The notes under the pieces: model-generated
Databases searched by the model: none
Seen by the model: the letters and a program-made list of their open reading frames with translations, nothing else
Told to the model about the DNA's origin: nothing
Assembly (NCBI GenBank): GCA_937888735.1
Contig: CALASN010000035.1
Location: 1-28,456 of the forward strand
Source of the DNA: UBA5499 sp002426275
GTDB taxonomy: Bacteria > Bacillota > DTU084
Length of the DNA: 28,456 nucleotides
Direction: 5' to 3'
Position numbers and translations under genes: made by a program
Shown here: positions 1-6,105 of the stretch, one piece after another
Layout: each line of letters starts with the position of its first letter
How positions within the stretch are numbered: position 1 is the stretch's first letter

Positions 1-503
1 ATTTGCTTTTAGAAAACGACACTGACCCGGTTGTCTGGAGAGGGCCAATTATTGCTGGCACAGTAAAGCAGTTTTGGACAGATGTTATTTGGAGCGATGT
101 AGATTTTATGTTTATTGATATGCCACCGGGCACCGGCGATGTTCCCCTTACGGTATTTCAGTCTATTGCTGTTGATGGGATTATTGTTGTGACCTCACCA
201 CAGGAGCTTGTATCCATGATCGTATCAAAGGCTGTTAAAATGGCTGAGATGATGAATATCCCTATTATCGGTCTGGTGGAAAACATGTCCTACTTTAAAT
301 GCCCTGATAATGGAAAGGACTATCAGATATTTGGCGAAAGTCATATTGAAGAAATTGCCGAAAAACATAATTTAAAGGTTCTTGCTAAGTTACCTATCGA
401 CCCAAAAATTTCGGCTGCATGTGACAAGGGTATGATAGAGCTTTTCGATGGCAATTGGTTTGAGCCGGTTGCAAAAATCTTAGAAAAAATGGAGGAAAAC
501 TAA
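1..503 (+). CDS. mrp: Mrp/NBP35-family iron-sulfur cluster carrier ATPase, C-terminal part (5' truncated)
   Basis: This is the C-terminal half of a P-loop ATPase of the Mrp/NBP35 family, cytosolic proteins that bind and transfer Fe-S clusters. The reading frame is open from base 3 and the true start lies left of the window; family members are roughly 280-370 residues and 166 codons are visible. The family signature DMPPGTGDV is present, followed by the TSPQE segment and ENMSY. The usual C-terminal CPxC cluster-binding motif reads CPDN here, so the second Cys is Asn. One base separates the stop from the next gene, whose ribosome binding site (ATGGAGGAAAAC) lies in the last codons of this one, so the two are almost certainly co-transcribed. 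Family assignment is secure; which cluster targets it serves is not visible. Confidence 0.9.
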   Translation, partial: LLLENDTDPVVWRGPIIAGTVKQFWTDVIWSDVDFMFIDMPPGTGDVPLTVFQSIAVDGIIVVTSPQELVSMIVSKAVKMAEMMNIPIIGLVENMSYFKCPDNGKDYQIFGESHIEEIAEKHNLKVLAKLPIDPKISAACDKGMIELFDGNWFEPVAKILEKMEEN

Positions 504-504
504 A

Positions 505-864
505 ATGCTGAAAATTGCAGTAGCAAGCGAAAATGGAATGGTGACTGAGCACTTTGGACATTGCGAAGGTTTCATGATTTTTGATACTGAAAATAATCAA
601 ATCATCAAAAGCGAAACCGTTGCTAACCCCGGGCATAGGCCTGGATTCTTACCTAACTTTCTTGCTGATCGTGGTGTAAATGTCATCATCAGCGGTGGTA
701 TGGGCGGAGGCGCGGTTGAGATTTTTAATGAAAGGAACGTTGAAGTTGTTGTAGGAGCAAAAGGTGATGCTAAAGCAGCAGTAGAAGCGTACTTGCAGGG
801 CTCCCTTAAATCTACTGGTTCCGTTTGTCATGAGCATCAGCATCATGATGAATGTGGGGAATAA
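505..864 (+). CDS. NifX/NifB-type dinitrogenase iron-molybdenum cofactor-binding domain protein
   Basis: A 119-residue single-domain protein of the dinitrogenase iron-molybdenum cofactor family (NifX/NafY/C-terminal NifB fold). It begins LKIAVASENGMVTEHFGHC, the typical start of this family with the conserved HFGHC segment, and has the central glycine-rich ISGGMGGGA stretch. The tail is rich in metal ligands (CHEHQHHDECGE). Stand-alone members are common in anaerobes that do not fix nitrogen and often sit beside Mrp-type ATPases, as here, which suggests a metal-cluster handling pair. The start is the ATG after GGAGG located inside the upstream gene. No nitrogenase genes are in the window, so a role in nitrogen fixation should not be assumed. 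Confidence 0.88.
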   Translation: MLKIAVASENGMVTEHFGHCEGFMIFDTENNQIIKSETVANPGHRPGFLPNFLADRGVNVIISGGMGGGAVEIFNERNVEVVVGAKGDAKAAVEAYLQGSLKSTGSVCHEHQHHDECGE

Positions 865-914
865 GGTACTTCTTTGTTGAAAACTCCGATACATGCATAG
901 CTTAAATAATAATT

Positions 915-960
915 AACTCCTCACCACTAATTTCTAAAATCGTGATGAGGAGTTTCTATT
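915..960 (+). terminator. Intrinsic terminator of the mrp-nifX-like operon
   Basis: A 13-bp stem pairs 915-927 (AACTCCTCACCAC) with 942-954 (GTGATGAGGAGTT), with one mismatch on this strand (G-T-like). It is followed by a short T-rich stretch (TTCTATTTT) and lies 50 bases after the nifX-like stop. Confidence 0.8.
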
Positions 961-1036
961 TTAGTTTTCTAATGCCAGAATCCCAGTTCCGTCTTTAAGG
1001 TGAACAGTTCATCATCATTGTCATAAACAGTAAAAC

Positions 1037-1080
1037 AAAGACTGCACTAAAGGTTTTATCCTTCGGTGCAGTCTTTTCTT
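1037..1080. terminator. Strong hairpin in the convergent intergenic region, probably a bidirectional terminator
   Basis: A perfect 11-bp stem (1037-1047 AAAGACTGCAC with 1066-1076) is extended by further inner pairs. On the + strand it is followed by TTTTCTTT. On the minus strand the flank reads CTTTGTTTTA, so it could stop transcripts from either side of the convergent junction. Confidence 0.75.
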
Positions 1081-1106
1081 TCAAGTCTCCGCTTGAAGAG
1101 AGTCGG

Positions 1107-1141
1107 TTAAAATTCACATGTTTCGTAAATCCCTATGTGAA
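1107..1141 (-). terminator. Weak candidate terminator after the FtsH-like gene
   Basis: An inverted repeat TTCACAT/ATGTGAA (1113-1119 and 1135-1141, 15-base loop) is followed on the minus strand by TTTTAACC. It lies about 20 bases past the stop of the FtsH-like gene. The stem is short and AT-rich, so the hairpin at 1037-1080 may do most of the work. Confidence 0.4.
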
Positions 1142-1161
1142 CGCTTCTTTTGCCCGCTTTT

Positions 1162-2646
1162 TCAAGAAGCTTTTCGCAAAGCCAGCCGCTCTCGCAGAGT
1201 CTGGCCTTGCATCTTTTCCTGTTCCAACAGCACTGATCCCAACTGACCGATTAATTCCTGATAATCCGCCAGCTTTGCCGCTACTTGCCGCTGTTCGTTT
1301 TCCAGCAACTTGCTGACCGTCCTTTGCAGGACGCTTGGCGGCACATCTTCCAGGCTGACGATGCCCAGAGGCGAAAACCCCGCCTGAATCATTCTTTTCG
1401 CTAATTCCACAGCCTTTCTATAGTCTCCGCTTGCGCCTGTGCTACGCTCTCCCAGCATCAGCTCTTCGGCCAGAGCGCCGGCCAGACAGATCCAAATCTG
1501 GCCCCTGAGGGCTTTTTCCGTATACAAATAACGATCCGGCGGCGGTGCCTGCCTGGTATAGCCCAAGGCTTGTCCCCGGGAGGTGATGGTGACCACCGCC
1601 ACAGAGCCCTTCTCCACCAGCTCTGCGATGATGGCATGGCCCAATTCGTGATAGGCGATCCTGCGGCGCTCGCTTTCCGAGGGTCGTCTGGGCAGTTTTT
1701 CGCCCATGATCACCTTGTCCATGGCTTCCCTGAAGTCTTCCATCTCGATCTTCCCTTTGCCGGCCCGCAGCGCGCCAATGGCAGCTTCGTTGGTCAGACT
1801 CTCCAGGTGGGCGCCGGAAAAACCGTAGCTCTCTCGAGCCAGGCTCTCCAAATCCACGTCCTCGGCCAAAGGTTTGCCTTGGGTGTGAATTTTGAGAATG
1901 GAAAGGCGTCCCGCGCTGTCGGGCAAGTCCACTTTCACGATCCGATCAAAGCGGCCTGGCCGTAAAAGAGCGGGATCCAACAGATCGGCCCGGTTTGTAG
2001 CGCCAACAATCAAAAGGCGCACATCTTGCGGCGTCGCAAGGCCGTCCATTTGCACCAACAGCTCGTTGAGAGTCTGATCGTATTCCAAATGGCTTGAATG
2101 CTGACCGCGCTTGCCGCCCAAAACCTCAATCTCGTCAATAAAGATCACGGCGTTCTGCTTACCGGAGGCCACAGCTTGACTACGGGCGCGACTGAACAGC
2201 TCCCGCACCCTTTGCGCTCCAACCCCGGCATACATTTCCACAAACTGGCTGCCTGAGGCGGCAAGGAAAACCGCAGCCGTATAGCGCGCCGCAGCTTTGG
2301 CTAACAGAGTTTTGCCCGTGCCTGGCGGTCCGCTGAGCAAAATGCCTCTAAGAGGTCTGATCCCAAGTTGAGCTGTTTTCTCCTGCTGGATGATGAAATC
2401 TAAAGCTTCTCGAAATTCGCGTTTGGCTACATCCTGGCCGCCGATATCTGAAAAGGATATTTCTCCGTCCGCGCCTGCACCTTCCGGCACCACCTGAAAT
2501 CTTGCGGCTAGACCTCGGCTGCCCAGCATCAGCATGAGGATGAGAAAGCTTCCGCCAACAAACAACCAGGGAAGGACATTAACTCCTTCTATTGCCAAAA
2601 AGGCCAAAAGGGCCAGCGCCAGGCCAAGTGTAAATTCTTTGTTCAT
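1162..2646 (-). CDS. Compact FtsH-like membrane AAA+ ATPase / M41 zinc metalloprotease
   Basis: A 494-residue relative of FtsH, which uses ATP to pull membrane and soluble proteins into a zinc protease chamber. Two hydrophobic segments (about residues 5-20 and 24-42) are joined by a very short loop, so the ~70-residue extracytoplasmic domain of ordinary FtsH is missing. The AAA module is complete: Walker A GPPGTGKT (106-113), pore loop MYAGVG (138-143, aromatic Tyr), Walker B IFIDE (to 172), and second region of homology GATNRADLLDP with LLRPGRFDR. The M41 domain has HELGH (333-337) and the third zinc-ligand Asp in STGASGD (D408), so it should be an active peptidase. The protein is shorter than FtsH (600-650) also at the C-terminus. 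The start ATG overlaps the stop of the upstream membrane protein by 4 bases (ATGA), after GAGGAGGGAC. It is distinct enough that I do not call it ftsH. Confidence 0.9.
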   Translation of the reverse strand: MNKEFTLGLALALLAFLAIEGVNVLPWLFVGGSFLILMLMLGSRGLAARFQVVPEGAGADGEISFSDIGGQDVAKREFREALDFIIQQEKTAQLGIRPLRGILLSGPPGTGKTLLAKAAARYTAAVFLAASGSQFVEMYAGVGAQRVRELFSRARSQAVASGKQNAVIFIDEIEVLGGKRGQHSSHLEYDQTLNELLVQMDGLATPQDVRLLIVGATNRADLLDPALLRPGRFDRIVKVDLPDSAGRLSILKIHTQGKPLAEDVDLESLARESYGFSGAHLESLTNEAAIGALRAGKGKIEMEDFREAMDKVIMGEKLPRRPSESERRRIAYHELGHAIIAELVEKGSVAVVTITSRGQALGYTRQAPPPDRYLYTEKALRGQIWICLAGALAEELMLGERSTGASGDYRKAVELAKRMIQAGFSPLGIVSLEDVPPSVLQRTVSKLLENEQRQVAAKLADYQELIGQLGSVLLEQEKMQGQTLRERLALRKAS

Positions 2647-3233
2647 AGCTGTCCCTCCTCGCCTAGTGTTTTCAGAACCAGAGAGAACTCTCGCTCCGTC
2701 TGCTCCGCCGCTCCCTGGGACGCGCGATCCTCCCTGGGAATAATTTCATATAAATAGTTTTTTCCTTTTTTCAAAGAAACGTACATGGCGTCGCTGCCGA
2801 CAGACACATCGATCTGCGCGCCCTCCTGCCGGGCAATATCGTCCCACCGGGGACGCATAGTTTCAAATTCCCCGCGGCTTGCCGCCTGCGCTAAGGCAAG
2901 GCTCAATTCTCCGTAAGTCTCCTCGAGCGCTTGATCCCGCTCGTCAACGATGACAAGCGAGGCTTTCCGTCCCAGCGCGTTCTCAGCGATTTCGCTCACC
3001 TGTCGGGCTTTGGTTTGCAAGCTGACCTGAGGCGCCAATTTTACATAGAGAGCTTCGCCTTGAAACTTGGCGTACTCTACTCCTGCCAGCCGCTCGATTT
3101 TCTCTGCGGCCGGCTGCAACACAAACTGTGTGCGGTAGAGCCTGCCTCCTGCCCAGAGCAAAGCCAACGCGCAGATGAACCAAAAGAGCGTATAAGGCCA
3201 TTTCATCCCCTGAAACCATTCCCGCCAATTCAC
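2643..3233 (-). CDS. Membrane-anchored extracytoplasmic protein, partner gene of the FtsH-like protease (unknown family)
   Basis: A 196-residue protein I do not recognise. It starts at the GTG at 3233 (MNWREWFQGMKW...), preceded by GGAAGGAGG with good spacing and by an extended -10 promoter. A longer in-frame extension back to 3335 would cross that promoter and lacks a ribosome binding site. One transmembrane segment (about residues 13-30, YTLFWFICALALLWAGG) is followed by a mostly hydrophilic domain of ~165 residues, so the likely topology is N-in with the domain outside the cell membrane. No lipobox and no catalytic motif were seen. It overlaps the protease start by 4 bases, so translation is coupled. 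Because the protease lacks its own outside domain, I infer that this protein supplies one or acts as adaptor or regulator. Function is otherwise unknown. Confidence 0.8.
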   Translation of the reverse strand: MNWREWFQGMKWPYTLFWFICALALLWAGGRLYRTQFVLQPAAEKIERLAGVEYAKFQGEALYVKLAPQVSLQTKARQVSEIAENALGRKASLVIVDERDQALEETYGELSLALAQAASRGEFETMRPRWDDIARQEGAQIDVSVGSDAMYVSLKKGKNYLYEIIPREDRASQGAAEQTEREFSLVLKTLGEEGQL

Positions 3234-3261
3234 AGTTTTTCCTCCTTCCAGGTTCGCTACA

Positions 3262-3270
3262 ATTATAACA
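3262..3270 (-). promoter_or_regulatory. Extended -10 promoter of the FtsH-like operon
   Basis: Minus-strand TGTTATAAT is a perfect -10 with the TG extension, placed about 30 bases before the GTG start at 3233. No good -35 is visible, which is common for extended -10 promoters. It fixes the operon start downstream of the terminator at 3313-3350. Confidence 0.65.
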
Positions 3271-3312
3271 TAAAGCTCCCGGAAAGAAGAAAGCCTCTTT
3301 TTGTTAGGCATA

Positions 3313-3350
3313 ACAAAAAAAGGCAAAAGCACCATAAAGGTGCCTTTGCC
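3313..3350 (-). terminator. Intrinsic terminator of the 67-residue orphan gene
   Basis: On the minus strand the stem GGCAAAGGCACC/GGTGCTTTTGCC (3339-3350 with 3322-3333, 11 of 12 pairs) is followed directly by TTTTTTTGTTA. The upstream arm touches the stop codon of the 67-residue gene. Confidence 0.88.
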
Positions 3351-3553
3351 TACAGCTTAACCGCTACCTGAATTTCATCCCCGTCGAACCCGACAACCAA
3401 CTCCTTCACTGAACTTGCACTCATGAACTCAGATACTTTTTCCCGCGCCCGCTTAATCAGTTCTTGCTCTGCTAAGGTAGTTATGAACTCTCTTTCATCT
3501 TGGTTAACCGCTATCTTTAGGAACAAGATGCCTTTACTTTCTGCTACTTCCAT
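3350..3553 (-). CDS. Small hypothetical protein (67 residues)
   Basis: I do not recognise this family. The gene looks real: ATG at 3553 is preceded by AAAGGAGAGG with ideal spacing and the gene ends in a textbook terminator, so it is a monocistronic unit. The protein is acidic, has no membrane segment, signal or cysteine, and mixes a central helical stretch rich in Glu/Lys (EREFITTLAEQELIKRAREK) with a beta-like C-terminus (KELVVGFDGDEIQVAVKL). A small soluble cytoplasmic protein is the most that can be said. It lies divergent to the prsW-ku-ligD operon and shares a 223-base intergenic region with it. Confidence 0.72.
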   Translation of the reverse strand: MEVAESKGILFLKIAVNQDEREFITTLAEQELIKRAREKVSEFMSASSVKELVVGFDGDEIQVAVKL

Positions 3554-3776
3554 GCTACCTCTCCTTTCGCTTAGGCGCTACTGTATCAAAAGCGTTTAAC
3601 CGCTCCGCTAACAAAACACCATATATTAATTCGGCAGATAATTAGAAATTCCTTTCTCAATAATATTTTTTGTGCCTTTATCCAATAAAATATATTTTGT
3701 AAAAAAGTGTCGACTGGATAAATATTACTGCCTAAAATATGCGAATCTGAACACACTAGCCGGGGAGGAATGCTTA
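3554..3776. other. Divergent intergenic region between the orphan gene and prsW
   Basis: This AT-rich 223-base stretch must hold the promoters of both divergent units. I find no convincing sigma-A box pair. A weak + strand candidate is TTGTGC (starting at 3669) with TATTTT 17 bases later. A CACACTA at 3752-3758 resembles a sigma-G -10 but is too close to the prsW ribosome binding site to be used. No gene is visible. Confidence 0.4.
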
Positions 3777-4421
3777 ATGCTGCTGATCTTGCTTCTTTCT
3801 TTCGGGCCCGGCCTTCTGTGGCTGTGGTTTTTTTACCGTCAGGACGCGAGACCTGAACCGGGTTCTCTGATCGGCAAAACTTTTCTCTGGGGCGCTTTTT
3901 TCGTGCTGCCCGCCATTTTGCTTGAGTCCCTCTACAGCCGATATTTTGCCAGTCTGCCAGGGCTCTTGGCCTTCTATATCCTGAACGTGCTGGGCATAGG
4001 TCTGGTGGAAGAGTCCGCGAAGCTGGGGGCGGTTTGGGTAGCCGCCTGGCGAAAGCGGGAATTCGACGAGCCGATGGATGGCATCATCTACGCCATTACC
4101 GCGGCATTGGGTTTCGCGGCTTTAGAAAACCTGCTTTACGCCCTGCGCTTTGGGGTAGGGGTTGTGCCTGCCAGGGCTCTGATTACCTTGTTGGCTCATG
4201 CCTGCTTTTCGGGCATAGCCGGAGAGGCATTGGGGCGCATGCGCTTCGGCAAAGCCACTTTCCTCTCTGGCCTTGCCATCGCCTCCGTGCTGCACGGCAG
4301 CTATAATTTCATTCTCGCCAGCCGCCTCCCCCAGGCCTGGGCCGTGCTGCTGATCATAGGCAGCTATCTCTATTTACGGCGGCTGATCGTCAGGGCAAAT
4401 GGAAGCGGTCTGCGCCGATGA
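3777..4421 (+). CDS. prsW: PrsW-family intramembrane metalloprotease
   Basis: A 214-residue polytopic membrane protein of the PrsW/CPBP-like glutamic-type membrane protease group; B. subtilis PrsW cleaves the anti-sigma factor RsiW. The conserved motifs fall in successive membrane segments: EESAKLG (E78-E79), FAALENLLY (E117, N118), a single His in LLAHACFSG (H141) and HGSYN (H173). I chose the ATG at 3777 because GGGGAGGA precedes it by 7 bases and the protein then begins directly with a hydrophobic segment. An in-frame extension back to 3672 has no such site. The stop overlaps the ku start by 4 bases (ATGA), so it is translationally coupled to NHEJ genes. Its substrate is unknown; no anti-sigma factor lies in the window. 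Confidence 0.88.
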   Translation: MLLILLLSFGPGLLWLWFFYRQDARPEPGSLIGKTFLWGAFFVLPAILLESLYSRYFASLPGLLAFYILNVLGIGLVEESAKLGAVWVAAWRKREFDEPMDGIIYAITAALGFAALENLLYALRFGVGVVPARALITLLAHACFSGIAGEALGRMRFGKATFLSGLAIASVLHGSYNFILASRLPQAWAVLLIIGSYLYLRRLIVRANGSGLRR

Positions 4422-5203
4422 AAGCCATTTGGAAAGGCGCCCTGAGCTTTGGGCTGGTTCACATTCCCGTCCGTCTTTATCCCGCAGTCTCGCGGCATCA
4501 GCTTCATTTTCGCCTGCTGCATAAAAAATGCAAAAGCCCAGTGCGCTATAAAAAGTTTTGCCCCGCCTGCAAGCTGGATCTGGAAGAAGAAGACATCGTC
4601 AAGGGCTACGAATACCAGAAAGACAAGTTCGTGCTCCTGGACGACGATGAACTCTCCGAGACCCAAGCCGCCCAGGAGAACATCCAAATCAAATCATTTC
4701 ACGCTTTATCAGAGATCGATCCCGTCTACTTCGAGAAAACATATTTTTTAGACGCTCCAGGCGGCGGTGCGAAAGCCTACGGTCTGCTGCTGCAAGCTTT
4801 AACTGAAAAAGGCACAGTGGCGGTCGCTTCGTTTCAGCTGCGCAGCAAAAACTCTCTGTGCCTGGTGCGCCCGTACGGAGCGCTGCTGTCTTTAACCACG
4901 CTCCTCTACGCCGACGAAATCCGCTCTCCGGAGGAACTCTCCTCCGGTCCAGTTCAGGCGACGGAGGAGGAACTTAAGATGGCTCATGTTCTGATTGACG
5001 AGCTCACAGAACCTTTCCAGCCGGAAAAATACAATGATGAGCAACAGCTGGCCATGGAAAAAATCATCTCTCAGAAACTGAAAGGTCAGGAGGTTGTGGA
5101 GGCGCCAGCTCCAGGGACAGGGCAAGTGATCGATTTGATGGAAGCGCTGCGCGAGTCGGTGGAAGCCACCCATTCCACCAAAAAGCGGGCTCGAAAAAAG
5201 TGA
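4418..5203 (+). CDS. ku: Non-homologous end-joining protein Ku
   Basis: Bacterial Ku, 261 residues, the homodimeric ring that binds broken DNA ends and recruits LigD. The opening AIWKGALSFGLVHIPVRLYPA is the invariant start of the bacterial Ku core domain. The YEYQKDKFVLLDDDEL and TYFLDAPGGGAKAY segments and the C-terminal half (LALALIDELT-like AHVLIDELTEPFQPEKYNDE) also match. The tail is short and basic (STKKRARKK), as in Ku proteins that contact DNA or ligase through a C-terminal extension. It overlaps prsW upstream (ATGA) and the ligase gene downstream (GTGA) by 4 bases each. Length fits the family (about 260-300). Confidence 0.97.
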   Translation: MKAIWKGALSFGLVHIPVRLYPAVSRHQLHFRLLHKKCKSPVRYKKFCPACKLDLEEEDIVKGYEYQKDKFVLLDDDELSETQAAQENIQIKSFHALSEIDPVYFEKTYFLDAPGGGAKAYGLLLQALTEKGTVAVASFQLRSKNSLCLVRPYGALLSLTTLLYADEIRSPEELSSGPVQATEEELKMAHVLIDELTEPFQPEKYNDEQQLAMEKIISQKLKGQEVVEAPAPGTGQVIDLMEALRESVEATHSTKKRARKK

Positions 5204-6105
5204 TCAGCTTCAACTCTCCCCTTCGCCCTATGTTGGGGATATTGGCGGACGCGCCTTTCTCTTCCCCGGATTACAGCTATGAGCTGAAATGGGACGGCTA
5301 CCGAGCCATCGCCTATTTAGATCCCAAAAGGGAATGCAGGCTGCAGAGCCGCAGCCTGAAACCATTGTCCGCTAAGTTCCCCAGCCTGGGCAATCTCCAC
5401 CGGCAAGTGGAAAAGCAGCTGATTGCGGATGGGGAAATCGTGTCTTTTGTGAACGGCAAACCGGACTTTTCAGCTTTAGCCAAGGCAGAAGGCGTCATCG
5501 CGTATGTGGCCTTTGATCTGTTGTGGCTGGAAGGAGAATCGCTGCTAGATCTGCCCCTGTGGCGAAGGCAGAAACAGCTGCAGAAGGTGGGAGCAGGACT
5601 GAACCTGAGCCTGCCTCTGGCAACAGACGGACTCAGCGCCTTTGCCCAGGCAGAACAATTAGGCCTTGAAGGCATCATGGCCAAAGCAAAGGAAAGTCTA
5701 TACGTTCCAGGGCTGCGCACCAGCTCTTGGCAGAAGTTTAAAGTGAGAAGGAAGGCCACTGTGGTTTTGGGAGGTTATCTTTGGAAAAAAGAGCTCTCCG
5801 TGCTGGCTGGAGCCTGGCAAGGCGGAGAGCTCAAGTATCTGGGCAGAGTGGGAAGCGGATTTTCTCAACAAGAAAAAGGGAAGCTGGTCGGCGTTCTAGC
5901 GCGCCACAGGCAGCCTGCCTGTCCTTTTCGCCCCCCGCTTCGGGACAAGGACGTCTTTTGGTTAACGCCGGTCTTAACCGGCGATATTCAATACCTGGAA
6001 GTGACGGAGTCAGGGAAGCTGCGGCACGCAAGCTGGAGCGGCTTAGGCGAAAAAGCCTCCGCGGACTGCCGTTGGGAGGAATTCGCGCGTGGACTGCCAG
6101 ATTGA
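5200..6105 (+). CDS. ligD: LigD-type ATP-dependent DNA ligase (ligase domain only)
   Basis: A 301-residue ATP-dependent DNA ligase that seals Ku-bound ends. Motif I is ELKWDGYRA with the AMP-accepting lysine at about K30. Motif III is ADGEIV, motif IV is EGIMAKAKESLYVPG, and motif V is WQKFKVRRKATVVLGGY. The C-terminal half is the OB-fold domain (TGDIQYLEVTESGKLRHASW). It starts at a GTG that overlaps the ku stop (GTGA). There is no polymerase or 3'-phosphoesterase domain in this chain; the polymerase is the next gene, which begins 17 bases before this one ends in another frame. Together the two chains (301 + 318) equal the length of the single-chain Lig-Pol LigD of Bacillus (about 610). Confidence 0.95.
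   Translation: MISFNSPLRPMLGILADAPFSSPDYSYELKWDGYRAIAYLDPKRECRLQSRSLKPLSAKFPSLGNLHRQVEKQLIADGEIVSFVNGKPDFSALAKAEGVIAYVAFDLLWLEGESLLDLPLWRRQKQLQKVGAGLNLSLPLATDGLSAFAQAEQLGLEGIMAKAKESLYVPGLRTSSWQKFKVRRKATVVLGGYLWKKELSVLAGAWQGGELKYLGRVGSGFSQQEKGKLVGVLARHRQPACPFRPPLRDKDVFWLTPVLTGDIQYLEVTESGKLRHASWSGLGEKASADCRWEEFARGLPD

Noticed and set aside
3234..3335. N-terminal extension of the FtsH-partner protein to 3335
   Set aside because: The extension crosses the extended -10 promoter at 3262-3270 and lies against the upstream terminator; the GTG at 3233 has a strong GGAAGGAGG site.
3740..3765. Sigma-G-like boxes (GCCTA, 18 bases, CACACTA) before prsW
   Set aside because: The start site would fall inside the prsW ribosome binding site, and both boxes are imperfect, although sigma-G control of NHEJ genes is known in Bacillus.
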